NCBI GenBank assembly: GCA_018873245.2
Contig: JAEMBT020000001.1
Span: 2,976,001 to 3,040,000, forward strand
DNA: 64,000 nucleotides
Origin: Archegozetes longisetosus
Taxonomy: Eukaryota; Arthropoda; Arachnida; Sarcoptiformes; Trhypochthoniidae
Reading direction: 5' to 3'
This document shows, in pieces, positions 1 to 12,700 of this stretch (positions are counted from its first letter, which is position 1; each line of letters begins with the position of its first letter). The notes beneath the pieces were generated by a model. That model searched no databases and was not told the origin of the DNA. It saw only the letters and a list, made by a program, of their open reading frames with translations. The position numbers were made by a program, and so were the translations under genes.

Positions 1-503
1 ATTTTGTCACATTTTTATTACTATTTCATTAATTATGACTTAGCTCTCGATTTACTCATAACTTATTTGCGAACATTTGAGAGAAGGCAAAAATGTCTAA
101 TTTAAGGGCTAATACTTAAAATAATTAAAAATAATTTTCTAAAACAACATTAATATTCATAAGCCATGTAAACGAGGGACAAAACTACTGAAACAGAATA
201 ATTTGACAGAAGGCTAGAGAAAGTTTTAGAGAACAATCATTTTTCATTTGCTATTATTTTTATCTAATGGTTCATAACTCGATAGCGTATGCCTGTCATA
301 AAGTGGTATTAAATGTAATAAATCAAAAATTTTCATCTAATTAATCATTTTTTGTCGGATTACGGGATTTATTGTTTCGAACACATAAATCGATTCTTTG
401 TTCATAAAAATTTGATTTTGTGTATTGTGATTAGAAACTAACCTAACCTAAACTAACCCAAACCAATCTAATCTAACCTATTGTTATATTTGTTTTGTTG
501 CAG
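1..503 (+). other. Upstream intron or 5' flank of the GRL101-like gene
   Basis: No start codon or signal peptide in frame with exon a is visible. The last 67 bases before the splice acceptor contain a degenerate CCTAA run (437-480) followed by a short T-rich tract and CAG, so this is best read as the 3' end of an intron. Confidence 0.6.
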
Positions 504-710
504 TGAACTTAGAGCACAACACAAATTCGGACTGGAACCCACAATTAGAGGCAACAGATAATTTCATACTAAAATCTAAGAGAACTCAATGTTACGAATC
601 AGATGTGATCAAATGCGACAATACGAGTGAGATTTGTTTTCATTCAAGTTCAAAATGCGATGGAATCGTTGACTGTCCCAATGGCTACGATGAAAGTGTC
701 AAACTTTGTG
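504..710 (+). CDS. GRL101: GRL101-like exon a: N-terminal spacer and LDLa 1
   Basis: The acceptor is TTGCAG ending at 503 and the donor GTGAGT starts at 711; phases are 1 and 1. About 28 hydrophilic residues, rich in Asn and Asp, precede the first LDLa repeat. That repeat has six cysteines and the motif [14 protein letters not shown], close to the CDG..DC..GSDE calcium-binding consensus but with Tyr in place of Ser. There is no signal peptide and no in-frame ATG before the acceptor, so this is an internal exon. The spacer suggests the signal-peptide exon lies just upstream of the window. Confidence 0.85.
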
Positions 711-3700
711 GTGAGTCAACCAAATAACATATTAAAGCTTTACGGGATCTAATTTTCAATTCTTCAGCCATTTCTTGTTGACGTTCTTCAAAACAATTTA
801 GTCCGTATGCTGATTTTGAAACTAATCTAAAGTGAAAGCATTTGAAATAACATGTTTGTGAGCAGTAATGTCAATGTGTTGACCAATCAGACAGTTTAGG
901 TTAAAGCGATATAAGTCTTTGGGACGAGCATTGACTAAGCCGACAATACAAATACTTTAATAGAGAAATATGTGTAAAATATATATTATATATTAGGCAT
1001 AAATTTGTGGTAGAGTTTCATCTTTCCAATAAATATTTAGATAACTATAATAACTTTGAAGCTTTTATTATAACTTTTCTTAAGGCTATTTCTGCAAAAA
1101 AAACTTTTGGTGGTTTTGTTTTTAATTTCTAAATTTAATATTTAATATTTAAATTTATTTATGATTTGAACTTTTGATTTGAAGCAATGGATCACTTCTG
1201 AGAAAGAATTAAGACCAGTGTATAAGTCTTGAGGATATAAAAATTGGTTCTTTGCTGACATGAATGGCTGAGAAGTAGAGCCAAAATTGATTCATGAATT
1301 AACATATGATTAAGAAATTAGCATTATATTAGACGCATTATTATATTAAAGAAAAGATCATTTTCTCAACACAAAGGCTCAATTAGACCTGAAGGCAAAT
1401 GTAATTACTACACAAGAGTCTTTACAAATTTAATGTTTAAATCGATTACAAAGTTTTGGAAAGTTTTACAAAGATTTTGTCCGTATAGTGGTTTTTTAAA
1501 ATTATGATTTAATTGATACTTAGCATCATTAATAAGCATTAAAAACTGAAAGTATATATATATATATATTATTATTTTAAAATATTTAATAATAATAAAA
1601 TTATGACCATTTTAAGAAAATAATAGTTTTATATATAAAGATATACAAATGATGAAATATCCAAAAATATTCTTGCTACACGTGATATATTCTTAATTCA
1701 TATATAATAAATAAATAAATAAGATAAATATTTATAAGGGTGATAACTTATAAATTATGTAATTTTTTCAAAATTTCACATAGACACCAAACTATAACCA
1801 GAACTTTGTTTGCATAATTTAAAACACTATTAACTATTTTATAATCAACTTAAATACCTCTGGTTATATCTTGGCAACACATTAAAAAATTGATTTAAAA
1901 ATTAAAAATTAAAATATTTTATATTATTTACATAAATTTTACAATGCTTATTAATGAACCTTATTTATAATGATAGACTAAATAATATACCGAAAAAAGT
2001 TTTCAAATATGTTTACTCATCAAAAAGTTATGATGACTTTAAATTAGTGTTTGACATGAATTCCTATTCCTGCAGGAACTCCTGTCCTGTCCTGTTCCTG
2101 GTCAGGAATTTACAGGAATGGGAAAGGCTATCATAACTACAGGACAGGACAGGAATTCCTGTAAAATTCCTGTAAAATTTCTGTAAAATTCCTGTAAAAT
2201 TCCTGTAAAATTCCTGTAAAATGAATATTGGACATAAGTTTGATATAAATTCTTCATTACTCGGATATTGGGAACAAAATAGAAATTCTTATCCCCGACT
2301 CTATCGGTTGGCTATTCGTTTGATGTCTATCCTTGCGACCAACCTTTCAGGCGAAAGGAATTTCAGTGCCGCTGGTCTAACACTCACTGACCATCGTTCA
2401 AGACTTAGTTCACAGAAAGTAAATGAATTGCTTTTTATTAGATCTAACTTTGATTTGTATGGAATATGCATTCATTGATTGTATTTTCATTTGATTTTTT
2501 GAATAAATAATTTTTAAAACACACTGAATGTCAGGAAAACCGGACAGGAATGAAAATTTAGGGCTCAGGACAGGACAGGATAGGAATCGGTTTTGATAAT
2601 GCAGGACAGGACAGGAATCCCTTTTAGTACTTTGTCGATCACTACTTTAAATCTGTAACTTTGTGCCGCCCCCTTTCCTGTTATGATATAAAGATAATTT
2701 TTATTTTTCATTGTTTATCTTTTACATCCTTTGATAATATATAAACATTTGATCCATTTAAAGAAACATGACACCATTAATCAGACAAAATCTTTCTGGA
2801 GTAACAGATTAGGCTTTTATGTAAGTTTAATTCATTTCTAGTCACTGCATGTTTAGATAGGTATTTTTGGCAACCATTTGCTAATCAATCTATCAGTTAA
2901 ACCAACAATTGTATAGTCTAAGAGTCAACTTTATATCCGTGTTGTGGTTCAGTCTAAATGCTTCTTTGTTTAGCTTAACAATAAGAGGACTAAATTGAAC
3001 GAAATTGATGTTTGCTTCATCTAATTCTATACCCATAGAAATGTCATTATTTGAATTAAAGTATTACAAAAATTTTAATAAATATTGAAAAGAAATATAC
3101 ATTAATAGTAACAAGAATTTATTGAAAAAGTTCTAAGAGTTGCGAAATATAAGTTGGATTCATATATTTCCTAAATCAAGATTAATGTTTGAGTACAAAA
3201 GTTTAGTTCACTTATAATTAGTCTGACGACCCCTCACCAAACTATATCTGTCACTTTGATTTGATCCACTGTTTCATAAAAATGTTTGATTCTTCTGAAA
3301 AATCTCTTTTGGGAGACATAAACAACTGTTACACTATTCTGAAGAGTAGATTATATTTTTAGGCCAACAACTATTTACAGAGTTTTAACGGAACATATAT
3401 TAAAACCTGAAAATCATAGCATCTATAAAGTGATTTCCTTTAATCATCATTTCATTAGTAAAACTATTCTCGACTTTCCACGACTTTTATGCTTTCATTT
3501 TAATTCTGATTTATGGGATTCTCTGGATTTATGTTAAAAATGAGACTCATTATCTGCTCCCCTATTAATATAAATGAACGAATTTTCATCTAAATAAGAT
3601 TATAATCAAATAGACAATATTTAGTATATTATATCTAATAAATAGTTTATTTTGACACTAATTCGCTATTGAATCCAGAACTGATTTCTCAAACCAGTTG

Positions 3701-6700
3701 AGAGCATGCAATTTAATATTGAATATAATAAATCAATTAGAAAAACAGTTAGCAAATAATCCAAATTCAATTCTTTTCTGTGTTTATACTTTTGAGGGCT
3801 CGAATCTATTTGATGTAATCTAGCTTAAAACCACTTCACTCTTTCAGTGTTCTTAAGTTAGATTTTTGAATCCGTGTTAACTCTAAATACTATTTAATGC
3901 TATACTCAATTGAATTTCAAACAAATATTCGTTTTTGTTTATTTAATTAACTCGATTTGAAAACATTGAATTGGGATTTAGTTTACATTAGTTTGCTTTG
4001 AAAACTAACAAAAATGGAAACAATTTGTTTCAATATTGTAGATAAAAATAGTGCATAATTGACAGGTATAAATACTTTGTACAAATGCTTTGTAAGTAAA
4101 TATATTATACTATTAATATTAAATTATATTGAAATAGTCGCATTTTAATGCTAAGAAACCAATCTGAGTTACAGTCTGACCCTGTTAGAGACAACTGATC
4201 GGTGCGTGGAAAATAAGTTGCCTATAATCGGGTCAGACTGTACAAGTCTAATATCCCAATTTAATCGATACTATTAGTGAATTGCAACAACGTTTTTTTT
4301 ATCAAAGTTTCACTCTTTTCAATCTTTTGTTAAAAGTGTGAGTCATTATATTTGTTTAAGTTCTGGAGATCTTATTTAGATAAAACTGAATTCTTATTTG
4401 CCTCTTCTTAAAGGATAAGATTCCTGAAAGAGAATCGAAGTCACATTTTACTATTGATGTCAGTACCAAAAGTCAGGAATACTATTGTTCTCTCACTCAC
4501 TCTACTCTTTTGTATTTCTTCTTTAAGACAAGAATTTGTTTGATGTGAGTTTAGACACAATCCACTATTTGTGTGACAATTACTTTAACGGATCCATTAG
4601 TCAGTCCCTCACCAACTGGTGACAACTATTTGCCTGACACTTTTGACTGTAACTGTTCAACTTTTTAGATAACCAATCACAGTTATGGCGCCGTTTTCAT
4701 TGATCACTATATTGTGCTCTCCTTTTAGTGATCATGTCTTAAGAAACTATTCATTAATACAGTGACAAAAATCTGTTTTGTCTCATGGGTTTCAAAATTG
4801 ATTTCAAGAAAGATGAATACCATTTCGATTTGGTATCGAAATTGATCCAAACTCTTCCTGACAGTTAATGAAAATTTGAAACAGCCCAAAAAACTATTAT
4901 TTTATCAAAAAAATGGATTACAGTCTGATCTTTGAAAGGAAGATAAAAACCTTTATTATACCAAATACTTCATGATTGAGCTGAAGAGAATTATTTCTAA
5001 CGATTGACATTTTTCTTCCTGATTGTTGTGTACTCACACAGATATTTGTTTAGCTCGTGGAAAATATCAGTTCATACCTCAGAACAGGAAGTATTTACAA
5101 GTCATATAATCAAAAATGTCTTATATTCTGACAAATATTGTGACAATTGCGAAGAATCAAACCTATTGTAAGTATTGAATGACAACATTAAGACTTTATT
5201 TGAAGAAATGTTATCCAATTACTTTATCAGTTTGCTTAACATTTGAATACAGTTTATGATATTTGTGAGAAATATTAGAATATCAGTTCCGTATCTTAAA
5301 TCAAATTCTACTCAATATTCTGGAACCCAACCAATCGATAAAACACACAAAAACGAGTTCAAATTTCAAATATAAGTCTGAAAAGTTCATACATTTTAAT
5401 TGAATTAAATTTTATATGAAGCCAATCACATAAATGATTATTGAGATGAATTTCTGTGATTTCAAATAACTTTTTACTGATGAGAATATGTTTGTAGTGA
5501 GGAATCGAAGTGCTCTCATTTGATGTATGCAACAATTTTTATTTAAAGCAATCTTTTTGTTTGAATCCATTATTTAAGTGATCGATTGTTTAGAGAAATA
5601 TATTATGCAGTAACGGCTGTTTCGAAGCCTTTATTCTCTTCTACAAAAATCTATTTATTCAATGAGTTTTAGGCCGTATCTGACACTTAAATGCTGTAAT
5701 ACTATAGGCAATCAATTAAGATATTTAAAGAAAAATATAAACATTCGATTAAGTTAAAAATCGAGTCCAATGTTTTACGAAAAATAATGAAAATCTAAAT
5801 TCGATTTAAAACTTGAAACCTATTGATAGGAATTTATTAGGAATTTGGGACATAAGAGCGTTAGAGAAAGTAAACAAAGTATAAGAACTGATGGAGAGTT
5901 TCATGTCAGCAATCGGTCAACATTGAGGTCATTTATATAAGAAATTTAATGATACTTATGTTAGTACTGCAGTCAAATCATTTTCAAATTTCAGTTATTT
6001 CTCATTACTTTTGTTAGACTTATTTTCCAAACTTTGAGTTCTGCTCACATTCCGTTAATGTAGTGAACTTCAAGTTTTATAGCCTTAAACTGAGACTAAT
6101 AGTACAAACATTAATCGATTTTGTCATTTGAAATATGTGAACAGCAATTGTGAATATGGTTTGTGTAATTTAATCTGATCTGATTATCTCAAGTGTCTCA
6201 AGAGAGCGAAATTGAGTGATGAGACAAAAGTGTCAAATATTTGCTCATTTAAATCAAATTAAGCTTTCAATTGATATATTAAGAATGAATTAAATTAGTT
6301 ATTAAGATGAACTGATCAAATATCTCGACCACTCAATCTTGACTTCAAAAACAGATTATAAGATTGCCTCAAATCCATTCCTTAGGCTTTTTCTTCATCT
6401 AAAGTGAATTAAATGAGATCTAAGAAGAATTGTTTCTTTAATCTAAAAATAAGTTAGAAATACATTCAATTCTGTTTTATTCTCGATTTATGAGTTAGAG
6501 CCAAGAATACTTCTACCTCTTAAGCATTTTTCTGCCTCTATTTCGCAAATGATTGCTGGGAAACAATGCTTTTCTAATATCGAATGTCATGCGAAACACT
6601 TTACTTTTTTTTCTATATCTTCGCATTTTTGGATATTTGATCTATTGGTTCATCATTTTTTGAGTGCATTCCAAGTGTGGCACGAATTTGATATTGATGC

Positions 6701-9700
6701 ACAAATTCCAAGTAAATTGAAAACATAACTAGATTTGAAATAATAAAAGTCATATTCGAAGTACTCTTATTTAGATAAAGCTTTAAAAGATTGACAAATA
6801 TGTTCGCGTGTATTCATATATCAAATTTTAAAGAAAAACGTAATCTTAAAATGTAAATTCTTTAACATTTCTGTAACATTATTTGATCGTTAATAGATTT
6901 GTGTTTGAAGAACTTATTTATATGTAATAGTATGTCGTCTCTATGATCAATATCTTAAATTTGAATCAACTAAGAAAGTTAAAAATCTCTTATTCGTGGT
7001 CTCGTTAGATTAATAGATTACAGAATGTGACAGAATACAGAATATGATGAAATACATGAATTCACTGCTTAACATTGTTTAATATAATGCAAATTTTTTA
7101 CTACAACTAAAAATATAACATTTTTTATGTGTGTTCCAGTATAAGAATTATTTTATATAAAAATCACATTAAATGAGAATCACTCCGAGCGTAACATTGC
7201 TATCGATATCAAAATTTATTCATAGATCAGCGTATTCTCTGCATTAGATATACTGTTATTCTTAAGGTTCGTTCTTTACTGCTACACATTTTGTTAATAT
7301 TGTGTTCATATTATTCTGTTTTATGTTCTCATTATTCTAGATTTAATGAAGCGACGAGTTAGAGATTATTTATCCAAAAAAAGCCGACATTTTTTGCATA
7401 AATGCTAATTAGGAGCATGAATAAGAGTATGAATGAAACAAAAGTGTAGAAAAAATTCCGGAACAACGAAAAAGCTGAATCATATTATTATCTTTAATTT
7501 AAATAAGTTGTGCTATTATTCATAACTAGTAATATTTGCATTTGGATTCAGTATTGCTACTTCTCTAGTTAGGTCAGGTTAGGTTAGGTTAGGTTAGGTT
7601 AGGTTAGGTTAGGTCAGGTCAGGTCAGGTTAGGTCGAATTAGGTCAAGTTAGGTTAGAATTGATGCTTTAGGATTTGTTTCTATTTGAGCAAAACTGACA
7701 ACAAATATGAGGTAATCCTACATATCATAAGATCGACATAAAACCTTTGGATTTATTCAATATAAAACTCATGAGTGAACTAAGGATTAGTAATAAAGAT
7801 AATCATAATATAGTTGGATGACTAATACGTGATCATTGTATTCCTGTGCCTTTTTGGTCAGCAACTAATTCATATGAATTACATTTCAGTTGAATTAGTG
7901 CTTTTATTTGACCATTGTCACTACAAAATACATTTTCCGTAACATCTAAATTATTTTATTTTCTTATTTTCTCTTTAATTCAATCTAATTATTGGTAAAA
8001 AGTCTTAGCACAATTTTTAGAAGTCGGATATCTGGACGAAGGACTAATTGAATGATCGGGACTATTGTTGAATATTTGCTAAGATTGAACTGAGATAAAT
8101 GATTTAGAGTAATAGATAAGAAAATAGACTCTAAAATATGTAGTCATATCAATATAAAAGAAATGTTTCAATTAAAATCTATTTGGATCACAGGCAGAAG
8201 TTCGCAATAAGTGCCTGAGAGCTGATCATATAATAGTTGGTTTGCAGCTGTTTTGCCAATTTGATTAAATCTCATCACTTTAATATAGTATTATCTCTTT
8301 GATGTGATATCAGATTCGCTCTTAATAACTTCATAGTTACTTCTATTTAATTAAATCTCCTCTTAAGTTACCCAATATTTTGTTAGCTAAACATTATTTA
8401 ATTAATACTTCATCTCGTAATTGTTACTAAACTAATTACGTTTTTCTAATCTCTAACTTGTTTCAGATGAAAAGATTGAAGTCAAAATGAATTGCATTTA
8501 AAAGTTAGATTACATGTGAATCAATTTGAATCTATATTTAAAACTAATCTTTAGATTTTAAATTGAATTTTATACCAACAAAGAGCAGATATGATAATTG
8601 ATTGTTTAATGCAACCTTCGTCTTACTTATCACTCAAAAAATCTTATACAGAACCTGAAGAATTTTACAGAATATTCATCGATTTTCTTATTTTAATATC
8701 AGAGCATTTGCATGAAAGTGACGCTCAACCATATCTTCTTAGTGTATTGATTTTTGCCATCAATTTTATTCATTTTCAAATTAAATAAAAGAGTTACGAC
8801 TTTTCAAAGACTAGATTTTGAATAAGATCCGAAATTACCATCCTGTAAGTTAATAGAAAGAAGATATTATGTTTTTTCAATACTGTAATCAAATCATAGG
8901 TTTTTAAGTCTCAACCCAAAAGTGCTTATTATCAAAATAATTTTTTTTTATTCATTTGCTATTCTTTCATGAATTTATTATCTATTGTTTGCTAACACAT
9001 GAGATAATCATTAATTTAAAGAACTTAATACACTAGTCGAGGGTTGAAATCAAGTAAATTGTTGTTAATATATTTTAATATGAATTATACTAAGTGTGCT
9101 AAGTCTTATGCTATTTTCTTCATGTTAACCATAAGTTTTCTCTCTAAGTCTTCCCTAATATATATTTACATACAATTGGGTACAAATTCGAACAAAATTA
9201 GACTTTCAAATAGCTACTAACGGAGTTGTTAATAGCTACAAAAATTCCTTATTTATTCTATCAATTTATTTTGTCTATTATTGGGTGGCATTTATAACTT
9301 GCAAACATGCAAAGAGTTAGCTAAGAGTTTGTATTGATTAGTCAATCACACATTTGCGGACGTTTGGCGAATCTGACAAACCGTAGCTTTTACTTAGAAT
9401 CTTGTCTTAATCATATTTTCTCACTCCTACTCATCCATCGATTGCATTGCAATCTGTGATAAATCAAATGAAATAACACGCTTATGATGTCGTTTTCTAT
9501 AGATTCAGTCAGCTCAGTCATTTTAACGTCTACTCAATCAAAAATATAAGATCTATCTTAAAACTTAAGAAAATAACATTTTTAAGGCTACGTAGCTATG
9601 GGTTAAAACGTGAATCTCTCTAAATTGCAGCTCAGATTTGAATAGATTTTCACAAATGATTAGTCACAGAGAGATGCCACTATCCTTATGCTGAACTTCT

Positions 9701-12700
9701 TATTCATTATTAAATTGTTCAAATCTTACCGAATGTTCGCTTTTAGAAAATAAATGATATGCCCACGAAAATTGTCGAATGCCTTGTTTCTTATCTTAGA
9801 ACAGATAACTTATGGTTCAATGAATTGAAATATTGAACACTTTTATGTCTGAAACTATATTCATAAACTCGTTGACTAACGCAAAAGTGGATTTTGTAAT
9901 AGCTAACTTCATACCAATCGGTTGTCTGCATAATTTGTATTAAACTTTCAATTGTTTACATCCTTTCGCTTTTTTCTTTACGCTTCACTTGTCTTTCCGG
10001 ACGTTTTTTATCCCAACACTACAACCTATCATAGATATCACTTCTTTGTGCACTTCTATCAAACTTCTTTTTCTCATCTTTTAAACTGATTGATGTTTAA
10101 TAAAACAAAATAAATGACAATGAAGTGGATTCACAAATTTTATGAATGAAAATATCAATCAATGACTATGAATGTGAGCGTTGTTTCTGTCTATGAGTTT
10201 GTTGAAGACTATTCTTCGATTGTGTTGACTCACACTTGGGGTATATAATAATCCTATACTTGCAATGATATATCGTTTTTGTATTTCCTTTTTTTATATA
10301 TAACATATTTTTCACTCATATTGTATGACAACTAAACATATTTTATATTATAGTCTGACAGAAATATATTTTGATATCTATAACCTAGACTTAAGTCTTG
10401 AGTAGAAATTGAAATATCAAATTCTTTAATCAAATATTGAAGAGCGGAGCAATTGAGTAACTTCTCAAACAAATCTGAATCAATTTTTTTTGCAATGTTT
10501 AAGTACTAATCAATAGATGTGATTCAAACGAAATGAGTATTTTGTCTGATATGTTCACTGATTAGTTTTTACATTTGTAAACTTTTTTGACTTTATATCC
10601 CGAATGAAGCCATTCGTTTAAATCTCATTTTTATTTCCATTGAATGAAATAAACATAAGTAGAAATACATTTTGAATGTTATTTCTAAAAATACAGAAAT
10701 TATATAAAAGTGACTTTTAAGGCAACATTGATGGCAATCAATTGGTGTTTAATGATTTGTATGAAAAAAAATTGAAGTTTGAAGAAAAATCTCTTAAACC
10801 CAACTGAACTGAAAATACAAATGAATTAAATTTATCAAACTCTAAAAAAACTTTTAAGATAAAAGTCATAAGTTTGGAATAAGATTTCTAAGATTCTAAA
10901 GAATAATCAATTTCGAAACTTTCAATTTAACATTCAATCATTGAGACGATACTTTTGATGATTTTTAGAAAGTTTAACATAATTTAATATTAAAATCTTT
11001 AAAAAGTTAGATAAGACTCATATAGATTTTCACATTAGGATCAATCAAACATTTAATTTGATTTTTTCAAAAAGAAATAAATGATTCTTTATTTGATTAT
11101 TGAACAGATTCTATAATAAAGATTAATTGATTGGGAGGTATTATTCTAATGAATGGGTCAAACTGACAGAAAAGTTTGAAATTTATTAGCAATATTGTAT
11201 TATTATAAATACTAAATCAGTTTAAAGCATGTTTGTTGAGCCGTTATTGGTAAAAATATAGAACTATTAAACTAATATTTCAAAAGAACATCAGTATATA
11301 CTCATAGATCATATTATTGACATTTTATAATAAGTCTTTATGGGCCTTATGATCGAGCGGGAAAGTGTGTATTTTCTTAACATTCAACTCTCATAAAATC
11401 GTTTTGGCATTACATTCAAAATTTCAGCTTATTTTAGCTAAAAGTATTCGTGGTTATAAAGTTTCATTTACTCAAAGAATGTTTATCAGCCTTATTGACA
11501 AAATGTCAGCCTAAAGGTATAGGTGTGAAGACTGAAGTCCACGAAACAGTTATCCTCTTCAAGAATTCAAGAATTTGATCTGAATCGAAGATAATTAGTA
11601 GATTGAGAAAGCTTAATTGATCTATCTCAAGGTTAGGTCAGATGTTTCGTCACTTTGCAGCACTCGTTATGAAGCGCTCGATGAGTGAAGAGATAGATGT
11701 TATCTGTTATCAGAATATCAAATTAATAGTCTTATAAAAATATTTTCTTTCTTTTGTAATGTAATTTGAAATTATACGAGAGTATAGACATTGTAGTAAT
11801 TATTACAATATCAACATTCATGAATACAATAAGTAGAGTGATCACCTCTTGCTAGCCCGGAAGCTGGACACAAATTATCATGGATATTTTGATAAATTTT
11901 ATATAAATTTTTTCAGAAATACTGTAATTACCTGATATTCATTAATGTGCATGAAAACTGGTTTTACATACAGTTATTTGATGTGAACTACTTTTATTAA
12001 GCTTCGATGGTTTTAGTTTTATTCAGTCGAAAATACTCTGTTGTTTGAGCTAATGTGCATTTTTTGATTATTCAAGAATTTTTGAAAAGACCATTTGACA
12101 AATTTCTAATCAAGAGTGGAGACTGTCCAATCAAAAGATAAACGTCTGGTCACCTTAGTTGTTGGTTAAAATAAAGTATTAAAGTTAGGGTGACCACCAG
12201 TCCTGTTTTTGACGAGACAGTCCCGTCTTTTTAAAGATAAGAGACAGAAATTCCGTCAGACCAAAAATTCTCAACGGGACAATTAATTGTCCTGTTTTCA
12301 ATTTTCATTTTGAAAATTATCTTACAAATGCTAATGGACTAAGAAACCCAGTTTAATTTTTGAACACCTGTGGTTTAAGACCAAAAGTTATGGAATTAAT
12401 CTTTCCTGCTTTGACTTATATCTGATATAAACCAGTATTGCTTACTTTTGAATAACTTTAGAAAGATGCCATTTCTAACAAAAAATACATCTTTGAAATC
12501 AATCATGACTAATAATTTTCAATGTTTCAATATTAGAATATATTGTAATGACTAATAAAAGCGGCATTTTTCTTTTTAAATATATAAGGGTCCTCTCTTT
12601 GATAATTTTGTCCCGTCATAAGAAAAGCCAGAGGTGGTCACCCTAATTAAAATATGGATAAGACAATTGCTGTCAATTCCTAGAGGAAAGAAATAAGTGA

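Larger units (their letters stand above)
2045..2644 (+). mobile_element. Internally deleted hAT element with transposase C-terminal fragment
   Basis: 600 bases flanked by a perfect 8-base target-site duplication, CTTTAAAT, at 2037-2044 and 2645-2652. The ends are inverted: TAGTGTTTGACA on the left and the reverse complement of TAGTGATCGACA on the right, fitting hAT termini. Both sub-terminal regions are packed with CAGGAC/GTCCTG repeats (2061-2150 and 2530-2620), plausible transposase-binding arrays, and 2154-2221 is a tandem array of the 11-mer TTCCTGTAAAA. Between them lies a fragment of the hAT C-terminal dimerisation domain (2221-2478). It is non-autonomous because the DDE catalytic part is missing. 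Confidence 0.93.

Noticed and set aside
1954-2136. Open frame across the left end of the hAT element
   Set aside because: It crosses the insertion point (target duplication at 2037-2044), so the frame exists only because of the insertion.
8591-8788. 65-residue open frame in the large intron
   Set aside because: No domain, no LDLa cysteine pattern and no splice phase that would fit the gene.
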